Source: Karalla daura (taxonomy: Eukaryota; Chordata; Actinopteri; Chaetodontiformes; Leiognathidae). Taken from it: DNA of 64,000 nucleotides. The notes beneath the pieces were generated by a model. The model did not search any database and was not told the origin of the DNA. It worked only from the letters and a program-made list of their open reading frames with translations. The stretch spans positions 20,492,762 to 20,556,761 of the forward strand of contig CM055205.1 in NCBI GenBank assembly GCA_029224185.1. Reading direction: 5' to 3'. How positions within the stretch are numbered: position 1 is the stretch's first letter; each line of letters begins with the position of its first letter. Below, one piece after another: positions 32,801-44,300 of this stretch. The position numbers were made by a program, and so were the translations under genes.

Positions 32801-35800
32801 AATCCCAGTGAGAACAGATCCAGTCCTGACAGACTCAGAGCGGATGAGGGTCCTCACCGTGCAGTATTTCTCCGGCAGCAGTGGACGTTTCACAGCCAGA
32901 ACCCCCGTGTTGATGAGTCCCTTCCTGGTCATGAAGTGGAGCACGCGGTCCAGCTCCTGCACGCAGCGCACACGCACCAAGCCCCGCACGATGATGTGCT
33001 CGGCACATCTCTGAGGAGTCAGCGCTTCCTTCAGACACACGGACAGAAGAGTCATCCTCCGCTCCACAAACACTCTGGAGAATGAGAGACGTGTTCTGAG
33101 CGTGAGTGTGAGGCGCACCGTGCAGTTCTTGTGCCAGGAGGCGAGGATGAGGTTCCTCAGAGCCAGGTACATGGTGGGGTCTCTGGAGAACTCTGGGAAC
33201 TCGTACAGCTCGTCCAGCTCCATCATGTCCGGACGCACACACAGAGCCTTGCCACACTCGTTGGGCTGGTAGAAGGGCTGGAAGTACGGGCACAGGCCGG
33301 GAACTGGACCACACACACATTAATAGACAGACAGAAAGTGATAGTCCCCCTCTGTCCCATGGTGAGAAACTGTGGCCTGTAGAACCTTCTACACAGTTTG
33401 CAGCTATCAACTCCCTGCAGTCATCACTGGTTCATATAACCCTGTGGCTCCCCAGTACAGGCCTCCCTCCCAGTGAACAGGCCTCCCTCCCAGTGAACAG
33501 GCCTCCCTCCCAGTGAACAGGCCTCCCTCCCAGTGAACAGGCCTCCCTCCCAGTGAACAGGCCTCCCTCCCAGTGAACAGGCCCCCCTCCCAGTGAACAG
33601 GCCTCCCTCCCAGTGAACAGGCCTCCCAGTGAACTCACTCTGGGGCTGGACGGCTCTGCAGTGGTCTGCCCTCAGCTCGGTCAGGGACACGGTGCTGGCC
33701 GAGCCTGAGGGGCTCATCCCCACACAGTCGGGGTAGTAGGCGGCCAGGAAGGGGCTGGCCGGACTCTCCTTGAACAACGGCGGCAAAATGAGCATGGAGT
33801 GCCACCAGCTGTCCGTCACCTCGGCCACCCTCTGCAAAACAACAGGACGGTCAGCTGCCAGCAGATCATTACTGGAACTGACAAGGGGACATTTCAGAGC
33901 AAAAAGCACACGTCACAGCTTACCAAGTCCTCTGGCTGGGAGCACTGGTCTGGACCTTCACTCTGCAGAAAGACACATGTTCACACTGAAGGTCTTCACT
34001 GGTGTTTCAGGTGTTTCTTTGCTGCTTCTTCTCATGATAACGTACATGTGAAGCTGTCAGCAGCACGCTGGGTTTACAGCAGTAGATATGGAGGCTGCAC
34101 ATGTCATGTGTGCATCAGCTTTGAAGTTGCTGTGCAGGTTGTTTTTGACGTCTGTCTCACTTAAATAACGTAAAAGTGATTAAATGCGACATGACAGGCC
34201 AGAATGAGGTTGCTTTAGGACACAAAACATCAGATCTGGGTCACATATGGGCAAACAGATCAGAACAGGGCCACTTTTCCCTGCACTGTGATCGTAACCT
34301 AAGATGGCACAGTGGTTTTCAGTGTTGTAAACCTGCCCTCCTCCTCAGAGCCTTTGCATAACATGTCACTGGGAGAACGTGTGTCTGTGTGTGAGGCTTG
34401 CTTTTGTTACGTAGAGCACTTTGAGCTACACCTTATTAAACACTAGTTAGTGAGTTGTTGTTTACCTTGATGTTGTTGACCTTCATTCCACAGCGATAGG
34501 TGGAGGCCAGGGAGGACGTCAGCTGGATCTCCTTGGTGAGCTGCCGCCACTTCCTGCATTCTGGTTTAGTACACTGAACCTGAAGGCCACACCATGTCAC
34601 AGCACTGTGAACAGTGAACCTTGAATCACAGTGTTCTAGTGGTTAGGAGAAGTCTGGAGAGCTGCTCTTACCCAGAACGGGAGCTGCTGATCCGCCATGA
34701 AAGCCTTAAGGCTGGGCTCACTCTTCCCATTACTGGTCCACACTTTCTTCCACGAGGCAAATGTTTCATAGCCATCTTTGTGGCTGCCAGAGAAGAAAAA
34801 AAAAACTTCATGCAGCAGGAATTTGACATCACGATGAAAAGAAGAGAACAGGGTGAGGACATTACCTTCTATAATAGTGGTCAAAGCATTCGTTGCAGAA
34901 GTGCTCACCACAGGACAGGTGATACCAGCGCGATGTGTATCCGTTTTTAGCACATCTGAGGACACAGACAGAGTGACAGACAGGTCCATTTAAAATCAAT
35001 ACAACAAGAAACCAGAACATGAAAAACAAGGAGAAGACACACCCTACCTTTCAGATGCACTGGCAAAACACACGGGGTACGTGGCCGAGCATCCAGCCTT
35101 CTCACACTTCCTGTACTTCTTCTCAGACTGGTCGTCTTCCTCCTCGGTGTCGGTGGCTTTTCTTTTGCTCTAGAAGACAGCATGGAGAAAGACACTGCTG
35201 AGCTCAACTCTGATAGAGAGCACAGACCTGAAGACACATCAATCATGTCAGGACCCACAGGATGTCAGACCTTGGAAAACACATCTGTATCTGTAAGTCT
35301 GGTCACTGTAACTATATCCAGCCAGTAGGAAGGGGTATATATATATATATAACATAAAGAGCTGTGAATTATGTTTAAGTCTGCTATTAATCCCCACTGT
35401 AGTATTAATAAAAGTCACTCTATTCTATTCTTAATTTTATTAATGCTTTGAAATAAACACCTCTGTGTGAGATGGGACCAGGAGCTCAACCTTGAATCCT
35501 GCTGCTTACCTGTCCAGGTGGAGGGTTGTTGGTGCGTTTCACCCGGACGTTGATCTGTCTCCCAGAGGAGCGCAGGGCCTGAGCGTCCCCCCCAGAAGAC
35601 TCCCCAGAGCTCCTTTTCCTGGCTTTCCGAGCTCCAGAGGCATTTCCAGGGTAGTCTGAACACACAGCAGAGGAGAGGACCAGGGCCAAGATCAAACATC
35701 TTATCTGCTTTTGCCTGGTTTTATTAGATTAGTTCATAGTTTAGAGAGTGTGCAGCCTGCACTGTTTCTCAATTTCCCTTCCAACAATGGAGCTGTAACT

Positions 35801-36251
35801 GGAACCTGAACTCCTGTCTGTCTATCTATCTATCTATCCCCACAGCACACAAGGATCAAACAAGACTTCAATAGATCAAGACCTAGGGTCTATGGTTTAT
35901 ATGGATGTTCACACACGCAGACACACACACGTGAAGATCAAACAAGACTCAGGATCACTAGAACCAGGGCCTTTTGTTGTGTTCTCTCTCTATATCACTC
36001 ACACGCTGTCTACACACATACATGACACACACACACACTCAGGAGGGTCAGAGAGGGCCTGTTGTTATTGTGGATGCCAGATAAGATGATGTGGACACAC
36101 AGTGACCAGAGAAGAGAGAGAAACACGCTGTCAGTCGGGATGTAAACACACAGATGTAGGGCGGTGACAAACGCACAACGAGCTCTTTAAACATTTAGCA
36201 TGTAGCATGTGTTAGCATCGAGAACGACACACAACCTGCGTCCGACAGCAT
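29805..36251 (-). CDS. kdm1b: Lysine-specific histone demethylase 2 (LSD2/KDM1B)
   Basis: A nuclear FAD-dependent amine oxidase that removes mono- and dimethyl marks from H3K4. Exons: 36251-36236, 35655-35510, 35169-35048, 34955-34866, 34783-34672, 34579-34466, 33962-33924, 33831-33639, 33303-33119, 33028-32858, 32426-32352, 32255-32121, 32042-31871, 31770-31643, 31459-31328, 31234-31160, 31000-30884, 30717-30592, 30467-30345, 30240-30088 and 29888-29805. These join in frame to 835 aa (human 822). Domains in order: Cys/His zinc finger (about 68-125), CW zinc finger (about 160-230, CTKPECRKW), SWIRM (about 285-385), and amine oxidase with the FAD GAGAAG motif near residue 403. The lysine equivalent to human K661 falls at about 674 (GTGIIEK). 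The C-terminus VTGAYLSGVREASK is typical. The first exon codes only MLSDA. There is no LSD1-type tower insertion, as expected for LSD2. It shares a divergent promoter with cfap69. Confidence 0.97.
32490..32600. mobile_element. Possible LINE 3'-end fragment
   Basis: CTGTAAAGCACTGTGAGTTG near 32,567 resembles the conserved 3' end of abundant fish LINE/SINE families. It sits inside kdm1b intron 10. A weaker similar piece (TAGAGCACTTTGAGCTAC) occurs near 34,412. This is recognition by motif memory only. Confidence 0.35.
33440..33632. repeat. 20-bp minisatellite in kdm1b intron 8
   Basis: Nine to ten near-perfect copies of a 20-bp unit (CAGGCCTCCCTCCCAGTGAA) begin right at the donor of exon 8. 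The unit contains GTGAA, so it resembles the donor-flanking sequence GTGAGTT. Confidence 0.95.
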
Positions 36252-36714
36252 CTCTAAGTGCGGTGTTTCCTCCACAAAGGCTCCCCGGGCGTGTCTCTGG
36301 CTCTCAGGGGCTTGGGGTGTGTGTTTCACTGTCCCCTCTCTGTCTTTTATTGTTGTGGGGGGCGTCAAATCAAAGCCCCTGCTGTAGCTCTGAACACCAC
36401 TTCCGGTTCTACTAAATAACTTCCGCGTTTTCTTTTTTTTTCGCGGGAAAGCCTTTTGACTACTTCCGCTCGCCGTAGACCGTAACTATGGTGACGACAA
36501 AAAACAGTGAAGGGAGAGAGAGACTGAGGAGGAGAGCTGCACATCATGCAGGTGTTAAAGCACCAGACAGGGCTGGAATAAGAGTCGACCCCACAGCCTC
36601 TATCCGAACGTAAACAAGCGTTGTTAAGCTGTTGAGAACCAAAACAAACAATGTCCAGTGACGCGTTCCTGTGTGGTTGAAGTGAGGAGTTTCTGAAAAA
36701 GTTTCTTTCTTCAG
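36252..36714. promoter_or_regulatory. Divergent kdm1b / cfap69 promoter
   Basis: The two start codons are 463 bp apart in opposite orientations, so both genes share this region. It contains ETS-like CTTCCG cores (about 36,401-36,425), an E2F-like palindromic TTTCGCGGGAAA (36,439-36,450) and an RFX X-box-like GTAACTATGGTGAC (36,482-36,495). The E2F site would suit kdm1b and the X-box the ciliary gene cfap69, by inference. A polypyrimidine-CAG just before the cfap69 ATG (36,700-36,714) looks like a 3' splice site, implying an untranslated first exon. Confidence 0.65.
36482..36495. promoter_or_regulatory. RFX X-box-like motif
   Basis: GTAACT-AT-GGTGAC is an imperfect palindrome. On the minus strand GTCACC-AT-AGTTAC differs at one main position from the RFX X-box consensus. 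It lies 220 bp upstream of the start codon of a cilia/flagella gene. Confidence 0.5.
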
Positions 36715-38251
36715 ATGGATTCAGGAAAAGTTGCGCACAGAAGAAAAACTGACATTACAGCGATCAGACCGAGAGCCCCAGAGGAGAGGAGGCAACATGT
36801 CGAGCAGGTAAATAAAACAAACAAACAAACAAACACTCTCACTTCTACAACTCCCTCACATCATCGGATTTATTGTCAGGTAGTTGTGCTACTTAGTTCC
36901 GCTTCTATAAGGAATTTGTTTTAGTGATGGGTACAGAAAACAAGACATAGGTTAGCAACAGCAATTTCAGATCTTTTTTTATTACATTGGTTCAAACTAT
37001 TTAGGGTATATTACAAGAAAATGTGTCTTGTTTGTTAATGTGTCTGTGTGTTTGTGTGTGTGTATGTGTGTGTGTGCGTGTGTGAGACTGCCTCGGGGCA
37101 GTTGGAGAACCACTCTGACATGAATGAGAAAAATCACATAATGAAGTTTACTTTAATTGGACGTTTGTGCTAAAAAAACACAAATTTAACTTTACCTTTG
37201 TATAATAAAGAGATGATGAAGGCGAAGCTTTTCATTAAGAGTCATCAAAGATCTAGAAAGTTCGACTCAGCGATTACAGAAGTGCATTAAAGTTGTACTT
37301 GAACCAGGTGTGATGTCTCAACAGGTCAGTGCTAAAAGTCTGGATCTCAGTAAAGTGATCCGTCTCCTTGAAGATCCTTTGACCGTAAGCCGAACCCCAA
37401 CGCCTGCACACTTAGTCCATTTCCAGTTGTTCTGTGTGTAATATTCTGTGATATACTCTGTGTTTGCTGAAGGCCATGTTGAAGGAGAGGCACCTCTTTG
37501 TGCTGAAGAAGCTACTGAAGAGGAACCAGGTTGGCTTTGTATCCTTTGTTCTGGATTCATCCCTCATCAACCCCTCTAATGACACATCGTTCTTCAATGC
37601 AATGCTTTCACACTGTGCGGCAGGTTGTCAGGTTTTCCTGGACAGGTCTCCTGGCGCTGTGATGAAAATAGATGTGCTCTCATGCAACCTGAACGCGGAG
37701 CCTAACGCTATCTCCCAGGGCTCTAATTTGCCCGCTGCATCAGTGTGTCTGTCAGCGTTTTAGCTGTTCAGAAATAACCGCAGTCATGGCGACTGTGCTC
37801 TCTGCTCTCTGTGGGACTCATATTCGCGGGATCACTTTGCCAGAACTGTTAAAACTTCTTTAAAAAAGTCTTTCAAGCTTCTGCGGGAGCTGTCGGGCAT
37901 CGCCAAAATCCTCAACATCTGTGCTGAGAGGGCGGAGGAGCACCCGGAGTACGTGCCCGTTCTGTGTGAGGCACTGAAGATTTGTCGGTGAGAAGCTCAA
38001 AAATATGCAGCCACATGTGGAAGACCTGGGTGTGTTCCTCCTCTGCTTTAGCCTGAACGTGGACTATCTGCTTTGCTTCTTCTCAGGCTTCCCTTCATGA
38101 AGGAAAAAGCTTCAGATGAGATAAACTACGCTCCAGACGTCATAGAGTTCCTCTCTCATTTGGGTACAAGCATCAGCTATTAACTGTCAGCATCATAACA
38201 TAACATAAGATGACAGTCACATGTGTGTAGTATCACTTGATAAAACGTGTG

Positions 38252-38329
<78 letters not shown>

Positions 38330-41300
38330 GGCAGGCTGTCTGATGAGGGTGTCAGATGCTGAAGTGAGACAGCAGATAGTTGAGTGTGTGAAATCTTTCT
38401 TCAGCTGTGTGGCCCCCAGACAGCTGCCCGACGGTACGGACCGGCCCCCGGGGTCCAGGCCCCCCCCTCGGACTTTCCGCTCTGACATCCGATTTTCTAG
38501 ACTTTCACTGAGTGAGGCTTCTCTCATGGTGTCCGTGGTGGCATGCTCGTGCTTTTCCACCCTCTTTTGTTTTTCTCTTTTGTATTTTACCTCTTTAGAG
38601 TTCTACTGGTACTCTGAGGTTATGGACCTAAACGCAGGTCAACCAAACAATGTTGACTATTAACAAAGATCGGCTCCTTTTAAATCTGTGATTTTCTTTC
38701 ATATTTTCAGTTTTCCACTAAGTGTGCATATTTTGCATATATTTTTTTGTTGTTTGTTGTTTTTGTTTGTTTTTTCTTTCTTTGGTCTGTCACTTGCTGT
38801 TTCGATACACAGAGGAAGATGAGAAACAAATGTAAAAAGATTAGACACGTGTTAAGCATTAACACTGTACAGAGTCACATCCTAGTAGAGAGTGAGGGAC
38901 TAAAAGCAGAGGTTGCTCCCTCTCCTCCTTCTCCTTCTCTCCTCCTCTCTTCCTCTCCTCCCTCTCCTCCTCTCCTCCTCTCCTCCTCTCCTCCCTCTCC
39001 TCCCTCTCCTCCTTCTCCTCCTCTCCTCCTCTCTTCCTCTCCTCCCTCTCCTCCCTCTCCTCCTCTCCTCCTCTCCTTCTCTCCTCCTCTCTTCCTCTCC
39101 TCCCTCTCCTCCTCTCCTCCTCTCCTCCTCTCCTCCTCTCCTCCCTCTCCTCCCTCTCCTCCTTCTCCTCCTCTCCTCCTCTCTTCCTCTCCTCCCTCTC
39201 CTCCCTCTCCTCCTCTCCTCCTCTCCTTCTCTCCTCCTCTCTTCCTCTCCTCCCTCTCTTCCTCTCCTCCTCTCCTCCTCTCCTCCTCTCCTCTTCCTCT
39301 CCTCCTCTCCTCCTCTCCTCCTCTCTTCCTCCCCTCCTCTCCTCCCTCTCCTCCTCTCTTCCTCTCCTCCTCTCCTCCCTCTCCTCCCTCTCCTCCTCTC
39401 CTCCCTCTCCTCCCTCTCCTCCTCTCTTCCTCTCCTCCCTCTCCTCCTCTCCTCCTCTCCTCCCTCTCCTCCCTCTCCTCCTTCTCCTCCTCTCCTCCTC
39501 TCTTCCTCTCCTCCCTCTCCTCCCTCTCCTCCTCTCCTCCTCTCCTTCTCTCCTCCTCTCTTCCTCTCCTCCCTCTCCTCCTCTCCTCCTCTCCTCCTCT
39601 CCTCCCTCTCCTCCCTCTCCTCCTTCTCCTCCTCTCCTCCTCTCTTCCTCTCCTCCCTCTCCTCCCTCTCCTCCTCTCCTCCTCTCCTTCTCTCCTCCTC
39701 TCTTCCTCTCCTCCCTCTCTTCCTCTCCTCCTCTCCTCCTCTCCTCCTCTTCCTCTCCTCCTCTCCTCCTCTCCTCCTCTCCTCCCTCTCCTCCCTCTCC
39801 TCCTCTCCTCCCTCTCCTCCCTCTCCTCCTCTCCTCCCTCTCCTCCCTCTCCTCCCTCTCCTCCTCTCCTCCTCTCCTCCTCTCTCCCTCTCCTCCCTCT
39901 CCTCCTCTCTCCCTCTCCTCCCTCTCCTCCTCTCCTCCTCTCCTCCTCTCTCCCTCTCCTCCCTCTCCTCCTCTCCTCCTCTCCTCCTCTCCTCCCTCTC
40001 CTCCCTCTCCTCCTTCTCCTCCTCTCCTCCTCTCTTCCTCTCCTCCCTCTCCTCCCTCTCCTCCTCTCCTCCTCTCCTTCTCTCCTCCTCTCTTCCTCTC
40101 CTCCCTCTCCTCCTCTCCTCCTCTCCTCCTCTCCTCCCTCTCCTCCCTCTCCTCCTTCTCCTCCTCTCCTCCTCTCTTCCTCTCCTCCCTCTCCTCCCTC
40201 TCCTCCTCTCCTTCTCTCCTCCTCTCTTCCTCTCCTCCCTCTCTTCCTCTCCTCCTCTCCTCCTCTCCTCCTCTCCTCCTCTTCCTCTCCTCCTCTCCTC
40301 CTCTCCTCCTCTCTTCCTCTCCTCCTCTCCTCCCTCTCCTCCTCTCTTCCTCTCCTCCTCTCCTCCCTCTCCTCCCTCTCCTCCTCTCCTCCCTCTCCTC
40401 CCTCTCCTCCTCTCCTCCCTCTCCTCCCTCTCCTCCTCTCCTCCCTCTCCTCCCTCTCCTCCTCTCTTCCTCTCCTCCCTCTCCTCCTCTCTTCCTCTCC
40501 TCCCTCTCCTCCTCTCCTCCTCTCCTCCTCTCCTCCCTCTCCTCCCTCTCCTCCTTCTCCTCCTCTCCTCCTCTCTTCCTCTCCTCCCTCTCCTCCCTCT
40601 CCTCCTCTCCTCCTCTCCTTCTCTCCTCCTCTCTTCCTCTCCTCCCTCTCTTCCTCTCCTCCTCTCCTCCTCTCCTCCTCTCCTCCTCTCCTCCTCTCCT
40701 CCTCTCCTCCTCTCCTCCTCTCCTCCCTCTCCTCCTCTCCTCCTCTCCTCCTCTCTCCCTCTCCTCCCTCTCCTCCTCTCCTCCTCCTCCTCCTCCTCTC
40801 CTCCTCCTCTCCTGTGTGCTCAGGGCTGCAGCCCACCGCGCCGGGCTACAGGCTGCAGCTGCTGGAGCTCAGCGAGCTGACCACCACGCTGCTGCGCTCC
40901 ATGGCCGCTCCTCAGCTCCAGCCCTCCATCAGGCTGGGCCTGCTGCAGACACTTCAGCTCCTCTCCAGCTCCTCGGGTCAGTGGCTGATTTGTGGAAGCA
41001 GCAGAGCTGTCAGTCAGGGTCGGTCAGTCCTTCGTCATTAGAGCCTGAAGGCAGCGCTCGAGGGCATAAAGCAGCTCATTACCAAAGAACGTCCAGACCA
41101 ACCATCTCAGCAGTGATTTTAAGTGTCCTTGTGTCAATGTCAGCAGGTCAATGGCTTGTTGTTTCTACAATTCAATCAAGTCTCGTTACCTTGGTTTGAT
41201 TTCAGACGTGAACTGCGTGTCGATCCTGAGGGCCTGGGGAGCGGAGACCATCTGCCTCAGCCTGACTGAGCCCGACCCGTCCACCCAGGTTCTGTCCTGC

Positions 41301-44300
41301 TCCTCGGAGATCCTCCACAACCTGCTGGAGCGAGGCGGCCAGGCCCAGCTCACGGCTCAGCTCTGCAGCCTGGAGTGTGTCACGTATGTAGCAAATAAGT
41401 TCCTAGACATTGTTTAGATGCGACTCCCAGTTATAATGACCTGTGGACATGTCGAGGACAACTCGTCACTGTTACGGTCAGGCGAGGGCTTCAGGCCTGC
41501 GCTCAGCGACTGTGCTGTGTGCGCTCTGCTTGGTCTCAGATCTCTGAAGGAAGCCTTCTCCAAGCAGCTGCAGAGCAGCTCTGCAGACTCTCAGCTGCGC
41601 CTCGCCAACGACCTGCTGGCCATCGTCAGTCTCCTGGCTGAAAGGACCACCTCTGTGCTCATCGTGAGTGCAGGACTCACTCGTAGATTCTGTGTTAAAC
41701 GGCTCTGTGTGGTTAAAAACGCTCTGACACTCTGTCATTTTCAGGAGAGTTTATTTGCCAAACAGCTCGTTGCTCTCGCCACATTGTCAGAGAGTGAGGC
41801 TCCTTCTTTCCTTACACATTATTCCTTCACAGAACACTTTCTAAACAGGTTAAACCGATTAACTGTTTATTCCAACAGCTCCAGGGAAAGCTTGTGACCC
41901 TTTGGTCCAAAAGCTGAAGCTCAGCTTCAGTTATGAGGCCTTCTCAATGAAGAAGTTGTTGTTGAACCTGTTGGTTCTGATGGCACACGACTCGGCTGCT
42001 CTGCAGGTCAGTCTGCTCCTCTTTATGCTTGTAAATAAACATAGGACGGCTTAAACAAACAAAAACACAGTAAATACATTCACTAAAACGTTACAAGGGT
42101 TATATGCTGCAGGAGTGTATTGTCATCAGGGTTTTTGGGGGGTAATTCTATATCCTGGCAACGTATCTGACTGTATATAGTCCTCGAGATGTTGGCAGGT
42201 ATGGGTTATTGATCCGTCTGGTTGAATATTAGTGAAACTGAGAATCACAGAAAATGTTTGGAACGTATGGACGGGTCTGCTCCTCTGACCAAACGTGTCT
42301 GCAGAAGTCGTCTCTTATGAAGATGAAGTGACATCTGTAACTGGAGCCCTTCCTCTCCCAGCTCTACAGAGAGCAGCAGGTCCTGGAGGCCCTGCTGACC
42401 CTGGCCGTGCCGCCTGGGGCCCCGGGGCCCGGCCTCCCGGGGCCCGGCCGCTGGTCCCCCGGCCAGCAGGAGGAGCTGCAGCTGCAGGCGCTGGACTCTC
42501 TGGCCTCGCTCGCTCCTCTGATGCTGGACGACTTCCTGCAGCTGCACGGCAGCACATGCCTGCTGAACTGGTGCATGGAGGCCGGTGAGGACGGATCTGA
42601 AAGTCTGGATCAGTCTCAGTCTCTCTCACCTCAGTCTCAGTCTCTCTCACCTGCCCTGTCCAGCAGGCGAGGCCTGCAGTGCAGTCAGTCTGTACAGGCT
42701 GTGTAGTGCCAAGCAGATTCTATTCTGTAAGAGACAGTTCCTCCACCTGTTTCAGGGGAAAGGAAAAGTCCTCTCGATATTATTTATCTTAGAAACACTA
42801 TCTGAAGCATTACTGGACCTGAGCAGGGGGAGAGACATGTCTAGGTGTGGTTGCCAGATCAGGATCAGCAGAGGTCTGTGTAGTAGTGTGAGAGGCCTGA
42901 GACAGTCTGAGGTCAGGAGTTAAGATGTTATGCATCTCACCTCCTCTGAAGCATCTCATGTGGTCTGACTGTGTTCCCTGCTCCCGCCCAGACGCCCTCC
43001 TGGCCCGGGGCGCCAGCAGCAAGAAGCTGCAGCTGCGTCAGTGTGTGCGGGTCCTGAGGGCGGTGGCGGCGGTGGGCGAGGAGCGGCTGCAGGAGGACCT
43101 CTGTGACCAGGACGCCATCGGCCTGCTGCTGGGTAGGTGCAGCCCTGCCCCCGGTCCCAGCACAGCGCACCCGTCTCATAGACAACCTGTGCTGCAGGGA
43201 TTCTGATGCAGATCGAGGCGAGCCCTGAGGACGACGAGGTCCTCGGCCTGGAGATCCAGTCTGACATCCAGCTGACCCTGTCGCTGCTGTGTGAGAGCGA
43301 CATGCACAGGAAGGTGACGCTCTAATCCTTCTGTCTCTGGGTCTGCTGCTGTTGTTCAGTTTTCAGATGTTCAGTGCAACTTTGTAGACACACATACAGT
43401 TATGCAGAGTCACACGGAGGCGTATGAAGTCACATAAAGTCATGTGATCATTCGGGGGCGTGGCAGGAGAGACAGCCAATCAGGTCTGGTTGCCAGATCA
43501 GCATGAAAGGAGCCAGATCTGAGCAGAAACAGGGTGTGATATTCCCACAGCTGTCCTCCTCACCACCAGCAGGTCACACGTCTTCAGCTCCGTTCTCTCT
43601 GCCTGGCAGGAGCTGTTTGGCTCAGAGGGAGTAGAGATGGTCGTCCACTTCCTGAGGAAAGGCTCCGGCATGTTCCACAGCGGCCTGGGACACAACAAGC
43701 TCGTCCTCTCCACAGTCGACTGTGTCTGGTCAGTATCAGTTCAACCATGGATGCTACCTGTGTCTCCTGGAGGCTCAGAGCTTCTTCCAGATGTGCACTG
43801 TCCCTAACATCTGGATTTTAGCTGGATCTGCAGAGTTTAAACGTCAGAGTGACACCTTATTTGATCGACCAGTAACCTCATTTTGTTTTGTCCTTCACAC
43901 ACTCACACGTGTACGTTATGTTACTAAGGTCTCAGCTCTTTGTTTTAGTCTTTTACCCCTATGTTCCAGAAAAGTCTTTGAAGAGGGGAGGCAATGTTCT
44001 GAAGTTGATCTGGAGAACCATGAGCGATGTTTATCTGGTGGAGGAATGTTCCGGTCGTTCTATCTTGTTTGTGTGTCCTCAGGTCCTGCATCGTGGGCTG
44101 CTACACCACCGAGGACTACTTCCTGGCTAAAGACGGCGTGCTCCTCCTGCTGGACCTGCTCAGTGTGAGTATCTGACCCGTGCCCACTCAGACCCGGCCT
44201 TCGCTCCACTGTGAAGCTGCTCCTCTGCCCCTCAGGCCAGCCCCAGGTGTGTGCACGGCCTGGTCCTGTCCACGCTGCTGGAGCTCTGCGACAACCCCAG

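Noticed and set aside
33440..33632. CRISPR-like regular repeat
   Set aside because: The repeats are directly abutting with no unique spacers, and the context is a vertebrate intron.
38747..41041. ORFs of 653-764 codons (SSPPSPPLLL or GGEEERRRG repeats)
   Set aside because: Products of the CT array in cfap69 intron 6; the genuine coding part is only exon 7 at 40,824-40,976.
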